Positions 1 to 12,540 of a stretch of DNA of 64,000 nt are shown here, piece after piece (the stretch's first letter is position 1; the number at the start of each line of letters is the position of its first letter). The DNA is from Ptychodera flava (Eukaryota > Hemichordata > Enteropneusta > Ptychoderidae): assembly GCF_041260155.1 (NCBI RefSeq), contig NC_091941.1, positions 37,892,747 to 37,956,746 of the forward strand, read 5' to 3'. A program made the translations under genes and the position numbers. The notes below the pieces were generated by a model. The model saw nothing but the letters and a program-made list of their open reading frames with translations. It made no database searches and was not told the DNA's origin.

Positions 1-532
1 CCCATTATAGCTTCAACAATGTGAAACGTGCATTTTTACCAACTATTGGCCATACCTCATAAAGGCATGTGTCGTTCATCTGACAGTGAATACAATGTTT
101 GACACTCAGCATCCAAGCAGACATCCACATAACTATACGGAAAAATTCTTGTCAATGGTTCTGAGATTACATGTATCTGATTTTCTTGATCAACCCCTAC
201 ATCTGGGAGAGGAGATGGTAAGAAATTTGACATGCGACTTTTTTGTTTATGTTCCACAATTAAATGTTTTCAAAAAGTTATTCATCCAAAATTCTATGGT
301 TTCCCTGTATATTCTTATTCGCAAAAGAAGCAAAGTTACAAATTTTGACTCATATTTTTTACTTTTTTCACCACCAACTCGAAAGATGTGAATGGTTTAT
401 CCAGTCAAAGTTCTTTTCTGTCATGTCGCATTCCTGTAGTATGAAAGGGGTTTGTTGGTGTGTAAGCTTACTTCTACACATTATAGACAAAAATTGCAGA
501 ATTTCAACAAATAAAAGGTAACTTGTAGCTGT

Positions 533-937
533 GCAAACGCAGCTATCTGTGGCAGAGCAGGCTGCGTCTATGCAGGTCATCAAAAGGTCGACCCCGCCTG
601 TTGACTTGGTGGACTTCGTGAGGTCACTGTGCAGTGCAGAGGTGCGACCAAAGTTGGGATCGAAGTGTGAGGCCAAAGGCCTAAACTCGATACTAGTGTA
701 AAGTATCAAGTGTAAAGTACACTAGTACCGAGGTTCGGCCTTCGGCTACACACTTCGATCCCTGGCCTTTAATCGACAAGCAACGCTGCGCGTAACCTTG
801 GAAATCCAGCTGTCTGTGGCGGGGTCCCGGGGCGGGGTATGCTGCGTCTGTGCGGTCATCAAAGGTCAACCCCGCCGGTTGATCTTTTGGTGACCCGCAT
901 AGACGCAGCCTATCCCGCTACAGATAGTTGCGTTTCC
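533..937. mobile_element. Foldback inverted-repeat element in an intron
   Basis: The left end (GCAAACGCAGCTATCTGTGG) is the reverse complement of the right end near 905-937 with a few mismatches, giving arms of roughly 55 bp that also include GGCTGCGTCTATGC. A second copy of the left arm occurs at about 805-880, so the element is itself compound, and a small palindromic stretch sits at about 670-745. Copy B of the duplication lacks it at the matching place (about 22650), which marks it as an insertion. No coding sequence is seen. The superfamily is unknown. Confidence 0.75.
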
Positions 938-1235
938 ACAGTTGGCTAACTAAATGATGCCTGTCACCATGTAGGCATCACAAGACCTCCGTGGTTTTCG
1001 AGACAGATATTCTCTTGAGCAAATAAAACGACAACTTCTGCATTGAACGAGTTATTGGACTTATGTCAGCGTCCAACGGACTGATTAAATTGGTAACCTA
1101 CATTACAAGAGCAATGCAGCCATGCAACCTACACGACAATAGAAAAGTTTGTAACAACATTGTAAAAGGTTGTGCTGAAGGCTTGAGCTATTGTAAAGTG
1201 CAAACATTCTTGTGACAGTTTGCCAACTCACTAAC

Positions 1236-2849
1236 CTGTATAACTTTTGCTTCCCATACATACGGTGCAACTGTAATGAATACGAGGAAATGAAGTATTT
1301 ACGTTCGATTCATCCAACTCAAAAAAAGATAACGGAAAATGGCAACTAGCGGAAGGTTGAACATGATTATATTTCATCCGCGTTTTATATGTAGCCAATA
1401 CAAACTGTAGGATTATCAACTAAGTCACATGTCCGAAACAATATGACGGTACAAGACATCCATGGCCAGTAGTAAAACATTCTGCATGTTTTACATTATT
1501 ACATTTATTCATGCACGAAATACATTTTTCACATTTACGGTAATACATTTTCTCATTAAATGTCCTCACGCAATACACTTTACTATCGGGACTTCGTCGG
1601 GAGGGTTGATCCGACATCATCCGGAAATTGGGAATTATCAGGACTCCGTGGGGAGGGCCGATCGGACATCATCGGGAGTTCGGGCTGGTCGTGCACGAAA
1701 TACATGTAAGCTTACATTCTTTACATTTAAAACATATTTTTACATTTTTACGTTTTTTGCATGATAGGTGTGCACAAATTACGGTAATATACGCTGTGCC
1801 GGGACAGTTTTTGTCCATTTAAGCTTTGAACGTTTGTAAGCCCAGCCACGTAATTAGTGCAGACCTCTCATTTGTCAAAGTAAAACATGCATGTACAAAT
1901 GTATTAAACGTAAAGAATGTATTTCTTGCAAGCCCATCTAGACCGGCCCCGATCTTAGAATGTAATTCGTGCAGACCTTTCATGTAATAAAAGTAACAAA
2001 TGTAAAAAAATGTATTAAATGTAAAGAATGTATTTCGTGCGAGACCATCTAGACCTAGCTGCGATCTTTTTAACTTATTTCGCGCAGACTTTTCGTGTAA
2101 TAAATGAAAAAAGATGCATTAATTGTAAAGAATATAATGTATTAAATGTAAAGAAAGTATTATGTGCAAGCCAATGTAGACATAATCCGGACTTAAGAAT
2201 GTAATTCGTGCAGACTTTCCGTGTAACAAATGACAAAAATGTAAAAAATATATTAAATGTAAAGAATGTATTCCATGCAAGCCCATCTCGACCTAGCCAA
2301 GACCTCAAAATAAAATTCGTATAGACTTCTCATGTAAAAACTGAAAAATGTACTAAATGTAATTTCGTGCAAGCCCATCTAGACCTAGCTGTGATCTTTT
2401 AATGTAATTCGTGCAGACCTTTTGTGTAAAGATGAAAAGAAATATATGAATTGTAAAGAATGTAAAAATGTATAAATGCAAAGAAAGTATTTCATGCTAG
2501 CCCATGTAGACCTAACCCCGACTTTAGAATGTAATTCGTGCAAACCTTTCACGTAATATAAAAATGTAAAATGTATTAAATATAAGGAAGGTATTTCGTG
2601 CAAGCCCATCTAGACCTATCCTCGATATTGTAATGTACTTCGTGCAGGCCTCTCTTGTAATAAATGAAGAAATTATTAATATAAAGAAAATATTAAATCG
2701 GCAACTATTGGCCATAGCTCCCCCCATGGTCAGGAGTGCGAGTGATTGAAGCAAGCGCTGAAACAATAGTCATTGAACTTACGGCATGGTTTTGGTGTCT
2801 GTCCGTACACAACACCAACGAATACTAATATTGCAAGCAAGATTCTCAT
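1236..2849 (-). CDS. Ependymin-related secreted protein, paralogue A (5' part only)
   Basis: Two coding exons are visible on the minus strand: exon 1 at 2849-2783 and exon 2 at 1270-1236. Exon 1 starts at an ATG with A at -3 and encodes a hydrophobic signal peptide followed by QTPKPC; it ends in phase 1 before GTAAGT. Exon 2 follows a CAG acceptor, encodes LAPYVWEAKVIQ and ends in phase 0 before GTTAGT. The order signal peptide, KPC, then P-x-x-WEGR-like motif is the N-terminus of the ependymin-related (EPDR) family. Paralogue B has WEGK where this copy has WEAK. The remaining exons should lie left of the window; sequence at 1-57 no longer matches copy B, so exon 3 is not within view. Whether the gene is intact cannot be judged. 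EPDR proteins are secreted glycoproteins of the lipid-binding bacterial LolA-like fold; their physiological role is poorly defined. Confidence 0.8.
1480..2700. repeat. Degenerate satellite array in intron 1 of EPDR paralogue A
   Basis: About eight diverged units of roughly 95-130 bp are recognised by the anchor GCAAGCCCATCTAGACCTAG, with copies near 1926, 2037, 2168, 2276, 2370, 2496 and 2598. Each anchor is followed by a GTAATTCGTGCAGACCTTTC-like stretch and an AT-rich stretch with AAATGTAAAGAATGTA. The array is missing from intron 1 of paralogue B (22963-23293), so it was gained in copy A or lost in copy B. Open frames in it are by-products of the repeat. Confidence 0.8.
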
Positions 2850-3360
2850 GGTTGATTCGGTGAAGTATTCCGGAGAAATATACCAGACCGATCTGTTTCG
2901 TTGATTTAGTAGTTGATATAGTGTACTTTATGAGCACAAAGTGGAGTGACTGCACAATTTGTAGCTTTCAGACTATATCCTCACATAATGATATCACGTG
3001 ATCATATCGGCTGCAATACCATAGTCGAATGTCAGGAGGTCTGAGAGGCAAAAGAACCATAAAATCAATTATTGTATTGCGTAACGTTTATGATGAAAGA
3101 AAATGTGTAGGACACGTTGTGTGAACTGCAGTCTATTTCCGATTGCCATCTCCTCATACCACTATACTGAAATTACCCTACGATGTCACACCCCCATAAA
3201 TGAATAAGATCGTCCCCGACTTACACAATCGCTTTTTGACCGTACCTGTGAAGGTAAATTCACAATACAGTACCTCCCTAAACAGTGCCCCTTGCCCCAA
3301 GTATCGGTAACCACTCCCAAATTCACTCGACGTAAAGTAGATGCTGGGGCGGGACAGCTG
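2850..3360 (-). promoter_or_regulatory. Upstream region of EPDR paralogue A, shared with paralogue B
   Basis: This sequence aligns with 23361-23860 upstream of paralogue B. A palindromic E-box CACGTG lies at 2995-3000, 146 bp upstream of the ATG, and is kept in paralogue B at 23494-23499, inside the longer match ATATCACGTGA. A TATATTTC stretch, in the gene's direction, lies about 35 bp upstream of the ATG in both. Promoter function is inferred from position and conservation only; the conservation may simply reflect a recent duplication. Confidence 0.4.
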
Positions 3361-3515
3361 TGGAGTTGACCATTTGGTGTTGACTATGATGTCGACTATT
3401 TGTGCAGTAAATGAGTCAAACTGAGAGTTTATTTATTATAATGACGTGTAGAGCAGCAGCAAAGTATATAACAAAGTCATGTAGCACTTTATTTCATTAA
3501 TAATAATAATTACTG

Positions 3516-3526
3516 TATATATATAT

Positions 3527-3607
<81 letters not shown>

Positions 3608-3618
3608 ATATATATATT
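3516..3618. repeat. (TA)n microsatellite
   Basis: About 100 bp of almost uninterrupted TA dinucleotides, with a short TGTGTG run near the right end. It lies between the EPDR-A upstream region and gene-free DNA. Confidence 0.95.
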
Positions 3619-3649
3619 GGTGTTATAATATCAGTTAATTTTTTATTTC

Positions 3650-6586
3650 ATCGACCGTTGCCCCCTAATGTGCGGTATTCAACGCCGCATAGTGTGCGTA
3701 GGAGTTGACGTAATCACCGAAAAAGTTTCGGAAATCCCTTTGTCGTTCAGCAAGGTTGTCGATTCAACGCAGAGTGCATATTAAGACCAGACGTGATGAA
3801 CTCACATGCTTATACATAAATTGGTTGTTTCACAATTCTATTTTGAGTTCACAGCACTAACTTCTGAGGGAATCTGCCGTGGGCAAACTTGTAAGTATTG
3901 AAACTGTTTGCCTGTTGACCATGCAACATATGGACTTGACAGTAGACGATGCTGGCGATAATGTAAGATACAAGGCTGCAATATGTTCATTTGTACATGT
4001 AATTTAGGCGAGAGATATTTATTAACTTTTAAATCGACGCATAGGTTCGCTTGCCCGAAGAACCAGTGACATTTCGAATGTGCCAATTGAAATCTTCCAT
4101 GCCGAAAAGTAATTTCTCGCACTTAAAGACGACCATTTTGTGTCGTTTACAAAATTATGGTCCCTAATAGACAAAAATAGTCCCGACTACCTGTAGTGCA
4201 CGCGCCACAGGTGTTCTTTACCGGCAGGCTTACTGCAACAGAGAAATAACTTTTTCGTTGCATTAGTCTGCCGGACAGTCTTGCTCACGGACATTCGTGT
4301 AAACGCTTGTGACGCGCGCGCTTATATAGCCCTCTCTTGTAGAGATTTCATCTCGAAGCGTCCCTCACATGGCCCACCAGGGACCGTGCATGGCCGAATC
4401 GTAAGAAGGCCGGTTGAAGATCGTACGAGAAGGAGATACGATATAGCGTCATACTTTTCATTAATTATTGGTAAAAAGTTGAATGAGAACAATCGAGTAC
4501 GGTGTATTCCATGGTGTGATTTTGTTTGATCTTAACAATCAATCAAAGACCCGCCGAAATTTCCATGTGACGACAATTGTATAATGATAATAATTTTGTA
4601 GTCATGTAAGTTTAGTATAGTATACAACTTTGTAGATAATTTACACTGGAGATACAGATGCTCAGACTCAAGACCTGGAACGTTATGTTTGCCATCTCGT
4701 AGTAAAGATCTAAATTGGTGCAGACAATGTACATCTCGGTGTGTCAGCTTCAGTTACTGAAAGCATTACAGTGCAGACTGGTACCTCAACTCGTATTTCC
4801 CTAATTACGAGTGCAACAAATTGGTGGAGAATCCGGGTAGCTGAAGCACCACAACTATATGATACTGAAATATGGCAGTAGTGTCAATCAGCGTTAAGAA
4901 CTTGAGATGGTAGAACCAGCAGAAGGAGTAGTGAACCAGCAGCACAATCGATTCTATGGTGATATGTAGATTCACAGTGAAGCGGCGCACTTCAGCGGAT
5001 GGAAGTGAACTATGACCGAGAGAGACGAGGGCGGCTTGCAGACATGAACGTCCTAGGTCGGCAATACGACATTATTAATGTTGGCGCAAATGTCATGTCT
5101 CGATGAACAAGGCGAGAGAATGTTTGTCTACAGAAGTGGCTGAAGAAGTTTGAAATGTGTGTAAACCTAGAGGAAGTACGACCAGCCAATGTCAACGATG
5201 CAGACGATGCTTGTGGTTCATCTTCCAGTCGGCATTCTAATATATAAGCTTAAACGAACTGATTACGTGACGAATGAACTAAAAATGATAAGAATCAGTA
5301 TTTCGGAACACACCCACTCACAAAGTTCAACAACAACAAAAATAAGGATGCACGACTTTTCAGTTTTGGTGACTGTATTTTCTGGTACTTCGGAAATCAC
5401 CCCTTTTCATATAGGTTAATGCTCTCGACTTATATGCAAACGCGGCATCTCTCTTTCTTTGAAGTGCTATTATCTTTACTCTATTGATGAAGTGTTGTTG
5501 TATTTTGTTGTCGTATGATGAGGTACGCGTACAGAAGTTTTTGTTATTTTGTTATTTTTCTCCTCGGTTGGCTAGTAATGCCAGTGCTAGTGATCCGTAA
5601 GTGGTCCTAGTTGACCGAATTGCCCAAGGAACTGGAGTTTGGAGATGTAGCAATATTGAGGTTTATCGCTTTTGTTATTGTGTTTATTTTGGAGTTGCTA
5701 GTTTGATTATATTATTTTATTGCTGATGTTTTGCGTTTTGTTGTTTTGTTTTATGAAGATTTTGGGGGACAGAACGAGTATCGCATTTTGGCACAGGTCA
5801 GTCTATAATTAGATCTGTAATTTTCATTGTACAAGAATTTCTCATAAGACTTCATGCTAACTTCTAAAATATGTAATTTATGCGTATTTTAACTACACAT
5901 GCCTTACAATTATTGTACATCCTCTTATTTCAAGAAAATTGCAATTGCCAGCTATCGCCCTGCACCGTCACTCGCTTTGACCAGCGAAGATGGTGGTTAA
6001 GGTCAGTTCAAGATCCGTACGAGAAGGAGATAAGAGATAGCGTCATACTTTTCATTAATTATTGGTAAAATCTTGGATGAGGACGATATATTCCATGGTG
6101 TGATCTTGTTTCATCTTAAGAAACAATCGAAGACATTTTTAAAATAATGATAATTTCGTAGTTATTTAAGTTTAGAAACGTATATAACTTTGTAGAGAAT
6201 GTACATCGAGAGCGAATAGGTAAGATGGCTAAATCAGAGAGACAGCACATGAGTTTTGGTACATGCAGAACAAGTTCTTTATAAGTTCTAATATAACAAT
6301 GACATACAGTCCTGAATGGAAGGTTAGTGTCATTTATTTATTTTTACAGTTCTGTTTTATACAGCACTGTGTTATGCACTATCGTCGCGTATTTTTTGCG
6401 TTTTTTTTCATTTTATTTCCTCATGAGCAGAAAGAAAGTTGACGTGGCGGGTCTGAATTGACACGCGCGAGGAAGAGAAACAAACTTTTTAGTTTTCTTG
6501 GTCTTATATAGCCTCACAAAGCCAGGGTATAAAACAAAGACAAGTAATTAAAAGATACATTTGCATATCAGTAGATAGCAGATTAC
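3650..6586. other. Gene-free stretch with an internal duplication
   Basis: No exon could be supported here. About 4395-4830 resembles two later pieces, 5998-6215 and 7181-7270. Shared stretches include AGCGTCATACTTTTCATTAA and CAGTTACTGAAAGCATTACA. In the later copy the two pieces are separated by about 950 bp that includes the TTAA-flanked element at 6587-6941. Open frames in this stretch are short and look random. Confidence 0.55.
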
Positions 6587-6941
6587 TTAAAGCTCCATAA
6601 GCTGTATCTTTTGGCTATTTTTTCAAAACTTTTGTTTTGTGGTTTCCCTACACTTTCTGCATTGAATCCCTAAACTGTAATTTAATGCCAAGTATTTAGC
6701 ATTTCAACACAACCTATATGAATATAATCTACATTCTTATTGTTGAAACTTGTATTCAAGTCTGGACTAGAATTCATTTGTAAACAATAAACAACGATCA
6801 CTAAACACATACAAGCTGTGTTGACAAAGACAATATTCGAAATTTCAGTATGACAAACGGATTAGGGTCAGACATGGTAGCTGATATACAGAAGCAGAAT
6901 ACTGAAAAACTTGCCACAAGTTACAGCTTATGTCCCTTTAA
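6587..6941. mobile_element. TTAA-flanked MITE (piggyBac-like)
   Basis: The left end TTAAAGCTCCATAAGCTGTA pairs with the reverse complement of the right end, TTAAAGGGACATAAGCTGTA. The inverted repeat extends imperfectly over about 40 bp, and TTAA stands at both ends. A TTAA target is the hallmark of the piggyBac superfamily. At 355 bp with no transposase it is a non-autonomous element. It sits within the later copy of the local duplication, so it probably inserted after that event. Confidence 0.75.
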
Positions 6942-7829
6942 TTCAAACTCATCAGTACATAAACTATAAAGCTTAGCAAAAACAGAATTGACCAGAGCTC
7001 AGTACATAAACTGTTCAGGATTAAAGACACACCCGTGCATTCAAAATTCCAGAATAAACTATTAAGTATTAAATATATACACCTGTGACTTGAAATTTCT
7101 GTAATATAAAATATAAAGATTAAAATACACCTGTGACCTTTTAACTTGTATCAACATATAATGCTATCCGTCAAACTACATCTTTGTATGTTAGCTTCAG
7201 TTACTGAAAGCATTACGACCCAAACTGGTACCTCAACTCGTATTCCCCTAACTACGAGCGCAACACATAGCACATTTTAGTGTGTCGATAAAGTGATACG
7301 AGGAACAATAAAATCGATGTGGTCGACGATTTTTAATGTATCATATTACACTGCCAGGTGCAATTTTCAGTTATCAACTCCCTCTGTTAAAGTTAGCAGG
7401 AGATCAGACTTAGTCACAACAACAACAACAACACCGCCCGATCCACAAACACCAGCATTGGCGTATGACATCCTGCTAGACAAGTTTCAAATTTTGCAGA
7501 CGGGGTTGATTAAAATGTAATTCAAGGATTAAAAATCGTTGACCACATCGATTTTACTGTCTTCTTATCAGTTTTTCGATACTGTAAAATGCATTTGGTT
7601 GCATTTTAGTAGTAATAGGTGGAAAACGGGGGTGTTTCTCAGGTGAGTTTTATAGAGTAAAGTGTATTCTTATCTGATTTTGGACTATGTTGATCAGTAT
7701 TGTCAAAAGGATATTTTGTCGTGTTTGTTGACTGAAAAAATATTGTTCACTGTGCATGTTGATATGAAAGATGATAGATTCAAGGTCACAGTCAACGTCA
7801 TAATTTTAAGATGTGCATGCCTCAAAGTA

Positions 7830-8493
7830 CACTCAGTGAGACAGTTTTCGGACGACCTCAGTTTTCAGACATTTAATGACATGCTATTCGTTATACTCAC
7901 TTCGCTCCGTTTTGATAGCGTTTTACAAGTCATGCTACAGCATATTAAGTCAGGTGACGCTGCCGTCCCGTTTTGGATAGATTTTTTTTTTGGTAGAAGC
8001 TATTTCGGGCGCTACAAACTTGGTGAAGTTAGCCACACCGTACGATACGAGGCGTCGAACGCAACACACAGAGACAGCCAGTGTCCGATATCTAAGCGCT
8101 ATACACATAGAAATATAGTTGCGTCGTCCATGGATTAAACGTAACTAGTTATCACGAAATATTTCCATATAGTTTTCTAAACACATCGAAATGAAAACTG
8201 GGGGTTCGAAGTTTCAAAATATCTGATTTTTTAATCCAGTATTTAGCCCCTATAATCATATTCCAAATACGACGTCCGATTACTGCGATAGCAGTCTGAT
8301 TACACGCACTCAAATGGGTCAAAAATTTGGCAACTTTGACTCCCTAAATGCCACTTCTGTTGGTGTTAACAGTTTGAGGGTAAACACAAAAAAGTTTCGA
8401 AAAGTATGATAATAAGATTTCATAGTGCTCGTCATTTATGAAACGGCTTTGGGCGAAATTCACTACCCTGTCCGAAAACTGTCACACCGAGTG
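7830..8493. mobile_element. TA-flanked inverted-repeat element
   Basis: The left end CACTCAGTGAGACAGTTTTC matches the reverse complement of the right end, CACTCGGTGTGACAGTTTTC. TA is present immediately outside both ends, as expected for Tc1/mariner-type insertion. The interior (664 bp) encodes no recognisable transposase. An open frame of 158 codons that overlaps its left part (7662-8138) begins outside the element, has no recognisable domain and is judged fortuitous. Confidence 0.7.
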
Positions 8494-8910
8494 TATTCGT
8501 CTTTTGTGACAAATGGCGGTGAAGTAAATCGTTCTCCTTGGAAATAATGACATACACAGTACCATTTATGATAATGATTAGATAGGTCTTCCTTTAAAAA
8601 AGTTAGGTTATAGTCCAAGTTTCTTGACTAACGCAGATCCAAATCGTCTTTTCCTAACATACATGTTTCTATAATGAGCATTATTCGGAGTTTACAATTT
8701 CGTGACTACAGAACTCACAATTGTCACAACGACAATGTAGTATGTCGGCTTGGTAGGAAGACCGGTCACGCTATTCGAACATAGACTTGAGAGTCGTAAA
8801 AGAACTGCGACCTCCTGCATATGCACTTGACAAATACCAGGCAATAGAGAGGGAGGGTTTCCTGGTCGGAAGAGGAAAACTAACTTGAGTGGAAAGGGAA
8901 CTTTTTACAA

Positions 8911-10594
8911 CAAGCGACCTAGCGGCCGATATAGCTCCGCTGTGTTTATGTAAAGAATAACTATTTTTTACACATGTTGATGAAGAAGGTGGAAATCTTT
9001 GATAGCTCAATGCAGAGGCCAGAAAAAAGTGGCTAAAATAAGCTGCAAAAATACACAATTGAAGATTTCATCATACTTTGAATATATGACATCCGATCAT
9101 CCCTAAGAACATGTCAACCAAAGCTATCTGATGAGTAGGTTTTTGAGAATAAAATTTTCTGACCAAAAATGGCAACAATTGCCCCAAAAAATGAAATTGC
9201 AGATTTCATCATAATTTCAAGAGATCAAATTTAGTTCATAACTTCATCTATAGAAACCTGTATACCAAATTTCAAAGCTGTTAGACCAGTACTTTTTTTG
9301 AGAAACACATTTTTTGACCAAAAATGAGAAAAATTGCCCCAAAAATTCAAATTGCAGATTTCATCATTATTTTTTTTAATAAATATCATTTAGTTCATCT
9401 ATAGAAACCTGTATACCAAATTTCAAAGCTATCGGATGAGTAGTTTTGGAATTACACGTTTTAACCAAAAATGGCAAAAATTGCCCCCAAAATACAAAAT
9501 TACAGATTTCATCAGAAATTCATTATATATTACTGAACTCATCTGTAGAAACCTGTATACCAAATTTCAAAGCTATCAGACCAGTAATTTTTGAGAAACA
9601 CATTTTTTGACCAAAAATGGCAAAAATTGCCCCAAAATTACGAAATTGCAGATTTCATCATAATTCTAACAAATATCATTAAGGTGATCTGTAAATACCT
9701 GTATAACAAATTGCAAAGCTATCAGATAAGTAGTTTTGGAAATACACATTTTTTGACCAAAAGTGGCAAAAATTGCCCAAAAATACAAAATTGCAGATTT
9801 CATCACAATTTCAATAAATATCATGTAGTTTATCTGTAGGAACCTGTATACCAAATTTCAAAGCTATCAGATAAATAGTTTTGGAAATACACATTTTTTG
9901 ACCAAAAATGGCAAAAATTGCCCCAAAAATACAAAATTTCAGATTTCATTAGAAATTCAATATATATTACTCAGTTCATCTATAGAAACGTGTATACCAA
10001 ATTTCAAAACTATTAGACCAGTTCTTTTTGAGAAATACATTTTTTGACAAAAAATGGCAAAAATTGCCTTAAAAATGCAAATTTGCATATTTCTGCACAA
10101 TTTGAAGAAATCTGAAATAGATCATCCCTAGGGACATATGTACCAAATATCAAAGCTATCTGACTGGTAGTTTTGAAGAAGAAGATTTTTAAAAATTTTT
10201 TAACCAAAAATGACAAAAATTGCCATAAAAATACAAATATGGAAATTTCACTACGATTTGACCAAATCTGACTGAAGTGACCCTAAGTAAACTGCATGTC
10301 AAATTTCAAAGCAATCGAACAAGCGGTTTCAGAGAAGAAGATTTTTTTACCAAAAACACCAAAAATTGCCCCTAAAATACTAATATGCAAATTTCACCAC
10401 GATTTGAACAAACTTAAGTGTGGTCACCCTAAGTGAACTGCATATAAAATTTCAAAGCAATTGGACTTGCAGTTTCAGAGGAGAAGGCAATTGTTGACGG
10501 ACGACGACGACGACGACGACGGACGACGACGGACGACGACGGAAAATCAACCTATTTGATAAGCTCCGCGTCGCTGACAGCGGAGCTAAAAAGT
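8911..10594 (+). mobile_element. Helentron/'pearl'-like element with tandem core
   Basis: The interior carries about nine diverged units of roughly 130-155 bp, each with ACCAAAAATGGCAAAAATTG, a GCAGATTTCATCA-like stretch and ACCTGTATACCAAATTTCAA. After the units come a GAC-rich simple-sequence tract (about 10499-10541) and a terminal hairpin at 10562-10587 with an 8-bp stem (AGCTCCGC/GCGGAGCT) and a 10-nt loop. A related AGCTCCGCTGT lies inside the left end at about 8933, forming a subterminal inverted repeat. Copy B (26610-26635) has the empty site: sequence before 8911 continues directly into GTGAGAAGGCAAT. This layout recalls Helentron-associated elements and bivalve 'pearl' elements; the assignment is inference. 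Long open frames on the minus strand here are products of the repeat. Confidence 0.75.
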
Positions 10595-11407
10595 AGTGAG
10601 AAGGCAATGGCTAATAGGTATCACTGAATCATCCAAAGTTCAAGTTTTGCGAAGTATCATTACCGTAGGTTATTTTTTACACCAATACTGGTTAACATTT
10701 CTCAAACTCAGCTGGTTGGCTACCCTGATTGCATGATGTACGTAACGGTTGACCGAAATATATTACTTAGGGGTTTAAGAAATATGGGCATAAATCAGAT
10801 ATAACGGCTGTTGTTCTTCGAATCAACAAACCAAAGTATTAATATGAAAAAAACACGTTGTAAAATATCGGTGATGTCCGGAGTAACTGTTGCCACCGTT
10901 TCTTTACAGTTGACATCTTCCCTCAGGAAACTAGGTTGAAGTGGTTGAACTTTATTGATACGAAGCCGGATCAGACCAAAGTTTGCCAAGGCCAGGGGAC
11001 GCCTAGACTGACAAAAGTCTAAGCCTCCCCCACAAAGTCTTACATATCAAAACTTCACATTATATAGCCAATTTTTAAAGGCGTATCTGAACATGTGAAA
11101 TATATCACAGGAAGTAATCGTACATTTGCCACAAAGTATGAAAACTTCCACATACTTGATTGGAAGAAAGTTTCAACATTTAACGTAATTATTCTGCTGA
11201 CTCGGTATACCAACCGTCACTTTTTAGTATTTATGATATTCTTGTGATAAAGTACAGACTTCTAAAAATAGAAGTCACTAAAGTTACATGGTCAAGATTA
11301 GAGGAGCCAGAATTCGATTATATATGTATAAGCTATTTCATTCCAAAGTTAATTAAGCGTTGACTAAATTGACGTAACCATATCGTCGTCACAACTTATT
11401 GTTTCAG

Positions 11408-12076
11408 CTTAAGGTTCCAGAAAAGTAATTGACCTTTTAAGCTAACTAAAAACCCCCATATATTATATATTTTCAGAAATCCTCGATATAGAGGGACATT
11501 TTAGTTACCATATAGTGCCACAATATTGTTTACGTAACTATCACGTGATAGGTAATTTGCATAACCTTTCAAAATCGGTTTTCCCTATGTTTTGTTTCAA
11601 TGTTTTGAGATGTGTGGCTGAAATTTGTATGGGTGCAAGCTGTCCTAAGGATCTTCCAAAGTAAGTCTCAGAATGTATTTTAACCTCTTTAAACAACTTT
11701 TATGCCAGAAAAACTTCCAGCGCGGTGAATTTAACCCTCGTTGATTTCTATAAAATTGTGCTCCGAAAAAACTAAGCAAGATATAAAATATCTGAGACAT
11801 AAGTTGAAAGAGCGTTGTGATAGCTTGCATTCCAGCAAGTTTGAGTCAAATACTTTGAAGTATTGAGACAAACCATAGGAATAACAAATTTTTGAAAGGT
11901 TATGCAAATTACTTTTCACGTGATAATTATGTAAACTACGGTGACACTGTGGTTACCAAAATGTTTCCCTATATCTAGGCTTTCAGAAAATGTATTATTT
12001 ACGGGGGTTCAAAGCTTATTAACCACCAGAAAATTGTTACATTAAAAAGGTCAATTACTTGTCTTGGAAACTTAAG
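11408..12076. mobile_element. Large foldback element with arms of about 200 bp
   Basis: The stretch from CTTAAGGTTCCAGAAAAGTA at 11408 reappears as an inverted copy ending at 12076 (CTTAAGTTTCCAAGACAAGT on the other strand). The match continues through GTAATTGACC, an ATCACGTGA-like core and TTTGCATAACCTTTCAAAA, so each arm is about 200 bp or longer. The centre contains no recognisable gene. No target duplication was settled. Confidence 0.75.
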
Positions 12077-12540
12077 GCAGAGCTATCCAATTACATTTCA
12101 TTCGAGTAAAGGTATCATGGTCAATGTCAGTAAATATCTTTTGTCCTTACTGCATGAAAAGTAAAGTTGTTGGTTGTTTTCCAGTTTCTTTTCATTGACT
12201 GACCGGTAGCTGCAGTGTATGTTGATTAACACATTGGCAATTATACTTGAGTTAGTAAAAGAAAAACCGGTAATGATATTTGGGTTACTGTTACTAATAA
12301 TTAAGAAAGAGCTTCCACGTTTGGCCGACTATAATTGTTTGTATTTAAATTGTCATAGAATTAAAGTCCCAATAGTTGCGAAGGTGCAATAAACAGATCT
12401 CAATATATCCCGTTTTTCAAGAGTTTTCTTGAATAAGTCCCGTTAAAGACTTAAAAAGTGTATAACACTGTCATAAGTGTCGAAAGTGGCATGTAAAATC
12501 AAACGTCTTAACATCATTTTAGATTTCCTGCCATTTTCAT

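Noticed and set aside
5030-5230. Faint resemblance of a translated stretch to a retroelement gag (WLKKFEMCVNLEEV)
   Set aside because: Too short and without supporting domains or terminal repeats; it may be chance.
7662-8138. 158-codon plus-strand open frame
   Set aside because: It straddles the left end of an inverted-repeat element and has no recognisable domain or splice context.
9591-10216. Minus- and plus-strand open frames in the tandem core
   Set aside because: They arise because the repeat unit lacks stops in some frames, and they change with each unit.
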